From Desarmillaria ectypa (lineage: Eukaryota > Basidiomycota > Agaricomycetes > Agaricales > Physalacriaceae), in assembly GCA_030407005.1 (NCBI GenBank), contig JAUDYN010000005.1:3658001-3722000 (forward strand): a stretch of DNA of 64,000 nucleotides, written 5' to 3'. The translations under genes and the position numbers were made by a program. Shown piece by piece: positions 12,059 through 23,047 of the stretch. Under the pieces are notes generated by a model, which was given only the letters and a program-made list of their open reading frames with translations, had not been told where the DNA came from and searched no databases. Each line of letters opens with the position of its first letter. Position 1 is the stretch's first letter.

Positions 12059-13387
12059 ATGCAATATCTTCGCTCGTTGTACCTGGGCTTTTTTTTCGTC
12101 GTTTCTCTCGCGAGTCAACGTGCAAGCTGCGGGAACGTTAATGTGACCGTTGACGACACGGACTTTTTGATAACCTATTCTCCTCCGGAAGCATGGTACA
12201 CGAAGGATACGGTCTGCTCGTCGTGTCTCAAGGTGGACGTCGGTAATGTCGACGTATTTGAGAACACATATCATGGAGCGGCCCATATTCTACTTTCAGA
12301 GGATCTGGACGACATAGAGGGTCAGGGTGAAAATATTGATTCTGGCAACCATACGGGAGGAAATGGAAATGCTGGTGGCTCGAATAAAAATGCTCTCCGA
12401 CGAGGTGGGAATGTCTCCGCCCTCCAATCTGACGCTCGGGACTTCGACGACACGCCCGTAACTGCGCAGTTTACATTTAACGGTCAGATCGGATTGGGCT
12501 TGTATCCTCAACATGTTTTAACCCACGCCTATTCCAGGTTCCGCCATATATATCTATTGTGTCCAGCCCGTAGGCTCCTCGTCGACGTCACCGACAACAA
12601 TGAATCTTACATTCACTCTCGACAATCAACTAGTCGGAACCTACGAACACGAGACCTCGAACACGACGGCGGAGCCTACTCCCCACTTTAACGTTTTCTC
12701 AAAAGAAAATCTGACATCATCTACTCACGTCTTGTTGGCGTCCCTTGGTGTCAACTCCGTTTTGTTAGTCGACTACATGATATACACGAGGAATGACGTT
12801 GTATACCAAGTCTCTGGTACCCAGACAAACGGATTGGAGTACGTATCTTTTCTTACCTTTTGAATTGAACTGTTTAACGCATTACCACAAGACCGCCGAA
12901 TAACCATGTTGCCACATTTGAAGGCGCCATCGGAGGCAGTGTTGGTGTTCTTGCGACGCTCGCTCTCTGTATTTTCCTAAGTATTTACGGCAGACGTCAA
13001 CTTGCAGCTCGACGCGAACGTCGAGAGCATGTAGGGATTGCTGCAACATCCCCACTCATGACAGGTCCAGCGCCGTTCATTCCTCGATATTTTCCTGGAA
13101 CGGTCCCCCCACCCTACACCCCCACCTCAGCTTCCTCCGCGCATGTCGACAGCACCACTGGACCGCACAATTCCCCTGAGACGGAAACGATGCTTAGCTA
13201 CGCGGATGTTCCACCCTCCACGCCCCCGCCTCAAGATGCTCAGACCCTTGGTTTACCACCTCCCAGCTTCGCTGAGGCTATAGCCGATGCAAGATCCGCG
13301 TCGGTGCGAATACCGATCCCTGGTGCAGGTTCTGCAGAAGCAACGGGGATAGCATTGCCGTCGGCCAATTCCGACGCACCCACATGA
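12059..13387 (+). CDS. Secreted-domain single-pass membrane protein (basidiomycete family)
   Basis: Three exons (12059-12482, 12538-12838, 12892-13387) give 406 residues. The start at 12059 yields a signal peptide (MQYLRSLYLGFFFVVSLASQ); an in-frame ATG at 12047 is possible. The ectodomain has the pattern seen in many mushroom proteins: VDDTD...ITYSPPEAW, paired cysteines in VCSSCLK, FNGSAIYIYC, then a beta-rich LDNQLVGTYEH and SVLLVDYMIYT. A transmembrane helix follows (GSVGVLATLALCIFLSIYG). The cytosolic tail is rich in proline and serine (TVPPPYTPT, PSTPPPQDAQ). No enzymatic motif is seen. By resemblance it could be a galactose-binding-like surface sensor or adhesin; this is inference only. 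Confidence 0.8.
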
Positions 13388-13640
13388 ACCAGGTGGTAGT
13401 AGATGCGAACACACAGGAGAAGGTGTCATGCACAAGTCTGTACTAGTACTATGATATTTAAGATAGTAGTGTTTTATTTTGGGGTATATCCAAGGGTTTC
13501 GGGCAAACACTGGAATACTTACATTCCCAATCAGAATGCACCAAAGCATTGGTCCAATCCCGTTCAATCTAACTCTGATTGGATAGGCTCCGATGAGATT
13601 ACGGAAGACACGTCCAATCAGCCAATCAGCAGAACTTCGG

Positions 13641-15126
13641 TCAGGAACATCTCTGCTGACCAGCCGCCACGAACGCACCCAAAGCTGCAGCTTGGCTCGA
13701 AGCGGTAAACTGGGCACCGCCTTGGTCCTTCCTATACCACAGATTGCTATACCACCCCTCTGGCCCAGCTGCATTTTCCAGAACCTTGTCAGCCTGAAGC
13801 TTGACGAACTTTGTGTACTTGGACCCGGTCTTTGCCTGTCAATTTCAGGAACCATGCCCTGACAGAGTCGCAGTGAGAATATGTACCGAGAATGTAATGA
13901 GGAAGGCGCGTACATGTAATACATAGTGATGCCCTTGAACGAGGCCTGATCTGCATTACACGAGGTTTGGGTGAGTGATTCACAGGGTTCTCGTAGACCC
14001 TCGTCGATAGTGAGATCTTTGATGATGGCGTCCACGATAGTGAAAGCGTCTCGGAGAAACTTTTCATCTTGCGTGTCTAGATAGAAGACGAGACTCTTTA
14101 GGACGATAGAATGGAATGAAATCTAGAAATACACACATTTGTAAAGATAGCCCAACCCAACTAGGATGACACCTTGATTGTATGACCTAGTAGTTGACGC
14201 ATTCGGTTAATGACAAGCCGTCAGGTGCCTCAATTAAAACTCGCCATTGTGTATCACCAGTATTCTGGCACATACCATCGTGACTTAATCCATCATTGAA
14301 GACTTTCAAAGATGTATTTAGAACTGCGCTCTCATCAAAAGGCGATCACACTCACGTCCATTTGCGCCCCTCATCTTCGTCGAGTTCAACCATTCATATG
14401 CTTCAGTACATCAGTCTCGAAGGCAGAAATTGATACATGATGTACTTACTTTGTTTGAGGTTGGTGAAGTACTTCTTGTCTCGTAGAACCTCGTACAGGT
14501 AACCAGAGGAGGCCATGTATAGCTCATTCGTCTACAACGGGCATAGGCGAAATCCGCCTTTGAGCATGTGCACAGGCACTCACAATAGCATTCTTATAAT
14601 CCCTCTTGCCGCTCCAGAACACTATTGATTTGTCAGCCCTTCGAAACGGAGTATATAGAATCATACATACATCCACCTTTGCAATAAGTGTTGTCCACGG
14701 CGCTACTCGCAATATCGTAATACTTCTTCACATCATCTTGCTTTCCGGCCTGCAGATACGCGATGGATACCCACTGGACATCGTCGTACGATTGGCCATT
14801 GAGAAAATGATCCTGTACACCGCTACTGCTAAACAGAGTGTCGATAACATTGCCATACTTTTGTCTCCCTGTGATTTTATCCACTGAAGAGAGTTGAGTG
14901 TTGAAAAAACGGCAAAAAAAAGGACCCGATGCGCACATTGACCAAGATAGAATACATCCACAGCGCTTATCCAAGGTTGCTGGTCCCCATAGTCGATGTT
15001 GTTGGAGAAGTGTTTTGACTGCAGGTTAGCGGCTGCAGTAGTGGCGGCTCGAACGTATTTTTGGCAGTTTTCCTGAGCCACCACAACATGCAAGAAGGAA
15101 AGAGTAAGAAGAGCAGACGAAAACAT
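13641..15126 (-). CDS. GH76 family protein (endo-alpha-1,6-mannanase-like), probable frameshift
   Basis: Nine exons can be traced: 15126-14943, 14883-14671, 14621-14584, 14531-14450, 14400-14356, 14302-14245, 14186-14137, 14076-13914 and 13858-13641. There is an N-terminal signal peptide (MFSSALLTLSFLHVVVA). GH76 motifs appear in order: QPWISAVDVFYL, SYDDVQWVSIAYL (the Asp-Asp pair is the catalytic site in this family), ELYMASSGYLYEVL, LFNDGLSHDGMCQNTGDTQW, SYNQGVILVGLGYLYK, CNADQASFKGI and WYRKDQGGAQFTASSQAA. The intron after exon 6 uses a GC donor (GCGAGT). In the last exon the reading frame must shift by one base between about 13820 and 13840 to continue the family sequence. A second GC donor near 13909 could avoid the shift, but would delete conserved residues. 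Likely role: fungal cell-wall mannan processing (Dfg5/Dcw1-related) or mannan breakdown. Confidence 0.82.
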
Positions 15127-15387
15127 CGTGCACCAGGCAGCGTCGCAGTCTCGGAACAGACGGTCCACCGTCGAAGATAGAATGCCAGCACTCAGGACAA
15201 GTAAATCAATCACGACGACGGGAGAAACGAGTGGTAGAATGGCTATTTAATGGTTTCTACTTCGCTTCTGTACAGCATCCTTCGCATCAGGTAATTGCGA
15301 GAGGGCAGTACTAGGTTGTCTAGGCAATCATGAGCCGAGAGATTCATTGAAAGCAACTGATCGAGATAAGCACAACATGACTCCCTA

Positions 15388-16650
15388 TCAAAGGTTGATA
15401 ACTGTCGCGGTAACGGTATTTGAGCCCCCGTTCAGAACGCCGCCTCCGGTAAGCATGATCTGGTTATTGCTCGGCATCACTTTCACCTCCCTGGCATACG
15501 ACCTGGAGGATGTAGTGGCCACATATGTCCAAGTACTTCCTGGTGCCGCGAGGTTTGTGTTCAAAAACACCCCGCTATGGCTATTGGCGGAAACGACGAT
15601 CGTTCCATTAACTCCTCCGTACGGTGTCCAATTAACATATGGACTACTCGTCGGCAGCTGTCCCGTGACTGCCCTCACCACATATCCCTGGGCGGAGTCG
15701 AACGTGAGGGGAGAGTCTGAAAGACGGTAATACACAGCAAAGTTGGCCTCGGTGGCCCCGTAAAACTCGTAAGTGTAGATGAACTGGCCGTTTGGGAGTT
15801 CGGCTATCGTCGGCATGCCGGGGCGCCAGTCGTACGTGCCATATGCGGTATCATCTACGACTTCTCCCCAGTTCATCAAGTCAGAGGACACCTGGTGTCT
15901 GATGATCCCTCAGGTTAGTTTAACGTCGTAGAAATGAGAGTCGGCACATACACGAGCTTCTGTCCATGGCCGGGATCCCTTTGATCAGAATAATATATAA
16001 CAATTTGGTGGTTGTATGTGAGAATGAAGGGCTCCCAAACAGGCGTGAGGCCATTGTTAGGTAGCGCTTCACCACCGGCAGCGATGTGGCTCTACAAAAT
16101 GGCTGAACTAAGATATGCTGAAGATAGAGAGGCTAGAGAACGCACGACGAACTTCCAAGTATATCCCTTGTCGGTGCTCGCGTAGAGGTCAATTTGAGTG
16201 TTGCTCAGGTTTGTCGGGATCGAGTTACCAGCACAGAGAATGGTCCCAGCCTGTCAAACATGACAATTACAATGCATCTGGAATTAGATATCCTCCTGCC
16301 TGGAATGTCCCAATATTTTCCGTCATTTCATACAGAAACGGCTGGTAGCGCAACCCCCAACCATTTACATCATCTGTGATATTGGATATGTGCGTCCACG
16401 TTTGCCCAAGGTCTGCGGAGCGGTATATGGGGAAGTAAACCAGAGGTGGTTCTGGCGAATAGTTCTCCCATGTAGCCAGGATTACATTATTATCATTCGC
16501 AAGATGAAGAGTTCGTGCGTAGAGTGTGCGCGGAACTATGTAGTCGGCCGGTGGTTTGAACAGGGTAGCAGTGAAGGGCTCGACATATTGCAAGGCCTGT
16601 ATAGACACGGCCCCGAAGAGGATAGAGGCTGCTGGGAAGCGCATGGTCAT
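15388..16650 (-). CDS. Secreted GH93-like protein (exo-arabinanase/BNR propeller family)
   Basis: Four exons (16650-16300, 16250-16146, 16091-15952, 15898-15388) join to 368 residues. A start 6 nt downstream is equally good. The N-terminus MRFPAASILFGAVSIQA is a signal peptide. An Asp-box-like motif, SADLGQTWTHI, is followed by CAGNSIPTNLSNTQIDLYAS, STDKGYTWKFV, WEPFILTYN, VIYYSDQRD and YDWRPGMPTIAELPNGQFI. This layout fits the sialidase-fold family GH93 of fungi, whose characterised members release arabinobiose from linear arabinan; some fungal homologues are only annotated as BNR-repeat proteins. The first intron (16299-16251) begins with GC rather than GT. It lies directly beside GH76 on the same strand. 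No damage was seen. Confidence 0.8.
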
Positions 16651-17370
16651 GAACAATTACCGGTTACGTCTTTCTTTATACGTGTGCTACGACGGCGCGG
16701 TATGCTGATCCACGAGACACCTTCGCAATGATGACCGGTCCGACAAAAAGTCACGAAAGGTCACCAGGTATGATACCAGGCAGATGCTGCTCCTACTTCT
16801 ATGTGGACGAGATGATTGAGTGAAATTCGGAGAAATACAATATGGCATGTACGCACATGGAACAGACAGTCGAACTTTCTCTGATCCCGTCAGGCTTGGG
16901 CGTCACCTAAGAGATTCCCTTCACCGAAATTCCTACCCATTCTAACGCCTATGTCGATAGTGTCTTGGCAAGTAGTGAAACGATATCGGTGAGCCGACCC
17001 TCGGCTTCGAAGACTTGCAAATTGAAACAACTGAAAACCATGCTGCATCCGTGTCGCAAAAACATCCTGCCTCTTCGCACGGATATCATAGCGACGGATG
17101 CCTTCTTCAGTGGTCTCCCAGTCAAATATCATTTTGATTTCCGGCTGCGTCGTAAATTCTACGTAAAGGCAATCTCTGTCGAGCCAAATCCGGCTGACAA
17201 TCACGGACAAGGTCCAGAAAATGACGAGTACAGATTTTGGCCATCGTCGTTTGAAGCAGGGAAGGAACCCGTAATTTCGACAGTTACCGGACAATTCATT
17301 GCACGGGAGTCCTCTTTTGGCACTTACCGCCGTCACCGCTTTTTACCCCACTTCCTTTTCCCTTTCCATC
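16651..17370. other. Intergenic region with one unexplained minus-strand frame
   Basis: About 720 bp. A 148-codon open frame on the minus strand (17336-16890) has a hydrophobic stretch (VLVIFWTLSVIV) and an acidic part (FDWETTEEGIRR). It has no recognisable family or splice context, so I do not call it a gene. Confidence 0.35.
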
Positions 17371-17770
17371 ATGCTTAGTCTACCACGGACACTACTCAGC
17401 GTGCTCGAAAAATGGGTATCCACGTACGGTGTCAACTTTCTTATTTTTGCAGGCTGTATTCTCTACGACCAACCACGATACAAAGGCAGGCGTTACGGAT
17501 CTAGAGTTGTTAGAATAGGGCTAAGGTCCCTTCTGAAGCGAACGTCCATCATTGAAGCAAAGACCATGGCCTTAGTTTCTCGCTCGACTTCACTTCCAAT
17601 TCCTCGCCTGCGTCACTTTTGGGTCGATCGTAGCGTTCAGCCTGACGGTCGACAGATATGCTGGGTGATCATGGAATGCATACCAGGTCGCACCTGGGAC
17701 CAAGCTTGGCCAGGTCTTACTTCTAAAGAGAGGGACAAGATACAAGGACAGATGCGCAACTATATCAATC

Positions 17771-17784
17771 AACTGAAGGGGATT
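17771..17784 (+). repeat. Target-site duplication, left copy
   Basis: AACTGAAGGGGATT, identical to 18557-18570. It belongs to the kinase coding sequence (QLKGI) and was duplicated when the LINE inserted. Confidence 0.93.
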
Positions 17785-18556
17785 ACAACAAATCATCATT
17801 ACTCCGAGAGTTCTATGCAAAACAGAAATGTCATGCTGACCAGGCCTGGAGGAAGTCACCCCGCTACTCCAGGTTTCGGCATATTGACTCAGCAACGGCT
17901 TAGCGAGCTGCATGCCGGTATAGGAAGCTGGCCACTTCCATGCCGCGCAAGATCACCAGTATAATGGTGCAGCTACGAACCGGACACATTGGGCTCAACC
18001 GTCACCTCTTCAACATCCAAAGAGTCGAATCCCCTGCATGCACGAAATGTTCATACCCAAATGAATCAGTCCACCACTATCTCATACGTTGCCCAGCATA
18101 CCAGAATGAACGAGAGATGCTACAGAGATCCATAGGTGCACGAGGAACAGCAGTGACCGTCAAACACATCTTAGCATGCCGAGAGAACATCCCCCACCTG
18201 ATTCAATACCTCAACAGCACACGCCGCTTTGAGCCAGCATTCGGAACATTCCCTGATGTCGATATTACTGAAGAAGACACTGGAGAATAAAGCGTTCAAA
18301 GAGACGGAACCACCGGGTGCACAGTGAGGGAGAGAAGGCGAAAGAACCACCACCTGATTACCCCATAGCCGAGGCAAACGGGAAGGCGGTCGCGACGTAG
18401 TTCGCATTGAGCTCAGAGAAGCTCGTTTGTTAACATGCAAAGGCACGAGGAATGAGAAAAAGACGAGACATACCCAAGTAGCATAATCCCACCATACGCT
18501 TGCGTGTAGGATAACGGTAAATAACATACCAAATGGATACAAAAAAACAAAAAAAA
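17785..18556 (+). mobile_element. 5'-truncated non-LTR retrotransposon (LINE)
   Basis: The insert lies between two copies of a 14-bp sequence and ends in an A-rich tail (18541-18556), the signature of target-primed reverse transcription. Its plus-strand frame encodes the tail end of a LINE polyprotein. A stretch WRKSPRYSRFRHID is followed by an in-frame stop near 17904, then LRTGHIGLNRHLFNI and a Cys/His cluster (C-x2-C...H-x4-H) in CTKCSYPNESVHHYLIRC. This is the usual region between RNase H and the C-terminus. The frame ends at 18288, followed by about 250 bp of 3' UTR. Reverse transcriptase and endonuclease are absent, so the copy was dead on arrival. Confidence 0.92.
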
Positions 18557-18570
18557 AACTGAAGGGGATT
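18557..18570 (+). repeat. Target-site duplication, right copy
   Basis: AACTGAAGGGGATT directly after the A-rich tail, identical to the left copy. Its first A residues cannot be told apart from the tail. Confidence 0.93.
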
Positions 18571-19234
18571 CGGCCAAGCAAGACTAATTTCTAATTCTGT
18601 TGACAATAATAATGACCTCTCTTTGTTAGATGGTCTCCTGATGGATACGTCGGCCCTGTGGGAAATCGTCACTGCTGGGATTACAAACTGGATACCTCCC
18701 AGGTATACGGCCCTTTCCTACTTTGCAGTCTTTCCATGACTATCTACTATCAACCGCTGAGAAAACCAACGAGCCTGTCGACTCTCGCATTCATCATGAT
18801 CCGCTAAATGCAGCAAGCACCCGTTCTACCTCCTCGCAATCTATTTCCATACATTCTGATCTTGTGCCCCGTAACGTCCTCATCCATAATGGCGAGATCA
18901 GTGCCATACTAGACTGGAAACAATCAGGGTGGCGAAAGTTGTGGTCGTCATTCGTCAATGCGATTATCCTCCTTTTTGTTTTTCGTACCCCCCGAAGAGG
19001 CTTCCATTTGACATCACTTGGCTTCTCTATTCGCCTTGGATGCCATCACAGTGATGAATGGTACACTCAAACCGGTTCCTCTTGTTATGAGGCAAACCTT
19101 CACTGAGAGCCTCCCCGTAGAAGCCTTGCTAAAGACGATAGTGGACCACCCCTACGATTTTTATTGTGACAACTATTACATATTATAATTTGCATACGCA
19201 CCATACGGGATGCATATTCTTGTTACACAAACCG

Positions 19235-21128
19235 CTATCGAAGTCCCTTTGTATTTACGACGAGGAGATATATAGCGCCAGCAAGCAGTCCAGTGAAGAA
19301 TAAAATAACAAGGTAGCAAAAAGCATACCTGCACCGCTGAATCCATGGATCAATTATCCTCCGTCCGGTCTCTCTCCTCCCCTTGACTTCACTCAATCTG
19401 ATACCATAGAAGTGATCAAAGAACCAATTAGGCTTCGAAAACGTCTTCACCCCCATATCCCAACAGCACCTAAACACACCCTGCCGTCGTCCACTCGGCA
19501 CCGTAGGCCTCGGAACGAACGGATACCCAAACAAGAATCCCCTTCTTGTCGACCCCCCTGCATCATTCATCCTCGCCACCTGATTCGACTGCTCGCTTTT
19601 CTCCACCCACCGCGGCAGCACAGACTCCTTGCCCTTCTTCTCCCGTCTCCGTCCGTGGCAAAAGTACACGACCTTCCAATACCCAACGTTGAAGTAAAAG
19701 TCGCAAAACGTTAACCTGGGGGGCTGCTCACCAAAGTTGGTAAAATGCCACCCGCCCACGAGCCAGAGGAAGGGGCAGAGGAAACCTAGCCAGAATGCCC
19801 AACAGGCAGGTGTGAGGGACAGACGGCTGGGTTTGGTTTCGAATGTGACTGGGCCGGTGTATAAGGAGGTAAAGCGGTCCCAGCGGCGGGCGATGAAGGA
19901 TTCCGAAGCTGACGGAGGAGAGCGCGACCGAGGCGGGCTGATGCTCTCAGTGGGAGGGAAGGCGATACGATCTGGCGTCGTGGGACTTGGGAGCTCAGGT
20001 TTGGAGTCACGATCCGCAAAGGGAACGGGTCCTGCATCATAACTAGAGGAGCTACGCTCGTGTAATGAATCACTGGCTGTGACGAAACTGTCCGCGTGGA
20101 GGGAGGCAATATCACTTTCACCACCATACTCACTCCCTGAGGGTCCTTCCTCCTCGCTGCCAATCGTTGGCATGTGTATGAAATTCAATGACTTCCTCGG
20201 CCGTAGTGCTGGTCCGTCTCCGTCATGGCTGGGATGAGGTCCCGGGAATGGTGGTCGTAGGTCTAAGGGAGGAATGCTCGGCGGCGTCTCAGACTGCGTT
20301 GTTAAAATAGATATATGGGTACGAGAAGATGACTGAGATCCGGTCCTGTTCAGAGGACGCAGGATGAATGGATTGGAGTACACAGGCGAAGGACCTTGTG
20401 TATTGCATCAGTACTGGGAAATTAAAAGCCAGCGAAACGTACTCACGGGTAATGTCCGAACCGCTTGTGTTCTGACTCTGATTTGTAGATGGGGTCACCG
20501 GTGTTAGTTCGGCGGAGATGGAGGGTAGGAGAATGCTCCTCCGCAGCGAGTCGGGAGAGAAGTAGTCTTGCTCAGCGATAGGCGACAGTTGCTTCTTGCC
20601 ATATCTATCGTGTGTGGTGGAGTCGAGACGTAGAGACTGAGTGCTACGAGTAGAGGCTCGATTCATCTGCAATCTCGGGGGAGTCAATTTGGTACCGTAC
20701 GAGGAAGAAGGGGAGGAAGTAGACGGAGACGGGGAGGAGTAAGACGGAGATGTAGCTGGAGATGATACGGTCCGACTAATAGGATGAAGGTGTGCACCTC
20801 CTAGCCGGGATTTCTGTGCTGCGGGAGGCGGTATGATAGGGAGGTTGGTGATTATCTGTTCGCCATTAAGATCTGTTGTGCTCAACCAAGCAACGGTAGA
20901 AGGTTGGTTCTTTCGCTGCCAGTGGTCATCAAACCCGGTGAGGGATACCGGGGATGGCTTCTGTAACGGCGCGCTGACCATAGCGGTATTTAGGTGCAAT
21001 GTACTACTGTTACTCCAATACAAACGATTGGGAGCATGATATGCACTCGAGCTCGAGGTTCTCCTGTGGTCATTGTCATGGTCATCTTTCGAGGAGGATG
21101 ACCAGACACGAGAGAAGAGGGACGACAT
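19235..21128 (-). CDS. Hypothetical Ser/Pro-rich protein with two C-terminal TM helices
   Basis: Two exons (21128-20447 and 20394-19235) give 613 residues. The first ~370 residues are low-complexity, rich in Ser, Pro and Thr (for example SSPSPSTSSPSSSYG), and probably disordered and phosphorylated. Then come ARRWDRFTSLYTGPVTFETK, a hydrophobic segment (ACWAFWLGFLCPFLWLVGGW), a basic middle part with HGRRREKKGK, and a final helix (YAFCYLVILFFTGLLAGAIY) ten residues before the end. I do not recognise a family. The layout suggests a membrane-anchored fungal regulator with a long cytosolic N-terminus. Codon use and splicing look normal and there is no frame damage. Confidence 0.75.
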
Positions 21129-22159
21129 GGACCGCCTTCGAGGGTAGCGCGAGCGAAGGAGACGTGCAGAAGATTATATGCTGCGTGGATGTGTTAGAAG
21201 CAGGTTTAAATAATCCCGTGGCCAAACCAGCACAATAATCGGGCACGAACTGCAAGCAACTTCAGGTTGCTGCAAGGCGACCCCTCAGAAGCGAGTCCGT
21301 AACACATGAAAGACATAATTAGGGGGCCGGTAAGGTGATGTTAGGCTACTTTCCCGAGTCGATTACTTCAGGCTCCAGATTAAACCCCATTGACTTTGTT
21401 GGTATGACTATAGACCTGAACGATAGGTCCAGCAGGATCCACTCTCGAGTTCATTGCTGCAGAACTGGGTCATTGTTGAACCGCGTTGGTGATCGGGAGC
21501 CAAACTGAAGGAGTAAGGGTGGACATGACGGAGAACACGAGGCCGTTGTAGGTCCAAGCTAAACAGTGGTCCCGAGTCACGAGCACAATGTTACTGCAGA
21601 GAGAACCGCACATCCTCGCACGACGCACATGCCGCCGACAAAGGAGCCTGGCGCTAAATGGTAGCAAGACGGTCCACGATGGATCACGATACAAAAGCAA
21701 AGCTTGCGAGCTGATAGTGTTCAGGCAGTGCGTTATGGTCTGGTTCAAACAGTGATTGAAACATCATTAGCACCGGGCATGGGGACCTCATGGTAGAAAG
21801 ATCAAACAGTGCGCACCAATTCCTTCGGCGAGTTATATACGGCTTGCTCCCTCGACTTTCTCCCCCCGTTCCGCATCGCGAATTCCTCCTGCCGGTGTCA
21901 TCGTGATACACGTTAAGCTCTGCATGAATTACACATGTTTAGCAAAGAGTGCATAAGTAAGGCAGAAAACAAGATATGGAAAGCAAAACAAGGAGATGAA
22001 GAAAAAGATATGACACAGATATACAGGTAAAAGATACAGTGGGAATATATACGGAGGGAGATTGAAAGAATGATGCTGATCCAAGGAGTGGCATTGACGA
22101 AAGCCATGCGTTATGGACTGGGGTGCTTATGCATCGGCTTTCCTTGGTAGTTCTGGAAC
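21129..22159. other. Intergenic region
   Basis: About 1 kb upstream of the membrane-protein gene and downstream of the acidic protein. Two small minus-strand frames (21748-21470 and 21911-21684) show no family signal. Nothing supportable is present. Confidence 0.5.
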
Positions 22160-22792
22160 TTATCTTGAAGAATCCGTATCGACTGCGTCACCTGCCTTCT
22201 CTTCCACCACTGACTCTGCCTTCACATCGTCACTGAGAACGTCTGCCTTCGTCTTCTCCACAGCTTGGCTCGCGATCTCCGCGACCTTCTCCGTGAACTT
22301 CTCAACGACCTTGTCACCATCAAGAAGGGCGCCACCCGCTGCGACTAACGGATTTTCAGGCGCTGTATCTGGCTCCTCCGCAGGTGGGGTGGATGCGATA
22401 GAATCTGTGTTAGCTCCTTCATCAAGCTCGCCAGGCTCTTCTTCAGGCAAAGGGACGCTCTCTGGAGCCGCTTCCTTATCCTCCAGCTCAACCTCCTTCA
22501 CACCTTTTGTCACTGCCTTGACCTCTTTATCGACAAGAGGCGTCGCGACGGGGGGTAGCAGGTGAATCGCCCCTGATCTTCTTGTTATTAGTTGAATCTT
22601 CCTCAACATCTCTCTCTGTGGTGCTAAATCGTCGTTTCCTGCCAGTTTTGGGAGCATTCGACGTAGCTGTGACGCGTCAGGAGTCAATACGCGCCAATGA
22701 TGAGGGCAGTTGAAAAACTCACCGTCGTCATTCCAGGGCCTATCTGGCCGGGGAATCACTGACTGTGATATTCTCCGTATGAGACCAAACAT
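22160..22792 (-). CDS. Small acidic hypothetical protein, one-base frameshift in a C6/G6 run
   Basis: Exon 1 (22792-22723) encodes MFGLIRRISQSVIPRPDRPW. The next exon starts at 22666 and splices in frame to a basic, nuclear-looking stretch (APKTGRKRRFSTTERDVEED, NNKKIRG). That frame ends soon after. The long acidic tail (LVDKEVKAVTKGVKEVELED, AESVVEEKAGDAVDTDSSR) is in the neighbouring frame. The two connect perfectly if the run of six G at 22550-22555 (plus strand) had five, giving SPATPVATPLVDKE. So either a recent frameshift or an assembly error is present. I do not recognise a function. The gene is head-to-head with seryl-tRNA synthetase, with about 255 bp between starts. Confidence 0.6.
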   Translation of the reverse strand: MFGLIRRISQSVIPRPDRPWNDDGEFFNCPHHWRVLTPDASQLRRMLPKLAGNDDLAPQREMLRKIQLITRRSGAIHLLPPVATPLVDKEVKAVTKGVKEVELEDKEAAPESVPLPEEEPGELDEGANTDSIASTPPAEEPDTAPENPLVAAGGALLDGDKVVEKFTEKVAEIASQAVEKTKADVLSDDVKAESVVEEKAGDAVDTDSSR

Positions 22793-23047
22793 AATAATAG
22801 GTGAAGGGGTGAAGAGTGACGGAGGAGCAAGAAATGGTCGCGACCGAGTCCAAAAAACGAATTTGCAATTTGAATTTGACTTTGTTTGCGGCATTTATAC
22901 TTTGATTCCTTATCTTATCTTGCTTATCTAAGCGGCATATCGATGGCTTGTCGATCGAGTCACAGAAAAAGTAATCATTAATTTTTTGCCCTATTGCAGT
23001 GACCTTGTCAGTTTTCACTTTATCCAAACGGACAAGGACACCATACT
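22793..23047. promoter_or_regulatory. Shared bidirectional promoter region
   Basis: 255 bp separate the start codons of the acidic protein (minus) and seryl-tRNA synthetase (plus). Both core promoters must lie here. No specific factor site could be identified with confidence. Confidence 0.5.

Larger units (their letters stand above)
17371..19030 (+). pseudogene. APH-type phosphotransferase, interrupted by a LINE
   Basis: The 5' part (from ATG 17371) reads MLSLPRTLLSVLEKW, then VRIGLRSLLKRTSIIEAKTM, CWVIMECIPGRTWDQAW and MRNYINQLKGI. This is the N-lobe and linker of a fungal APH-domain kinase. At 17784 it is cut by a 772-bp insert flanked by a 14-bp duplication. Downstream the kinase resumes with WSPDGYVGPVGN, then the catalytic-loop motif HSDLVPRNVLI and the metal-binding ILDWKQSGW. 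A one-base shift is also needed near 18710 between GPF and QSFHDYLL. The C-terminus fades after about 18930. The substrates of such kinases are unknown; they resemble aminoglycoside/choline kinases. The insertion and frameshift make it very likely non-functional. Confidence 0.85.

Noticed and set aside
16890..17336. 148-codon minus-strand open frame
   Set aside because: No start context, domain or splice support. It lies between two well-defined genes and may be chance.
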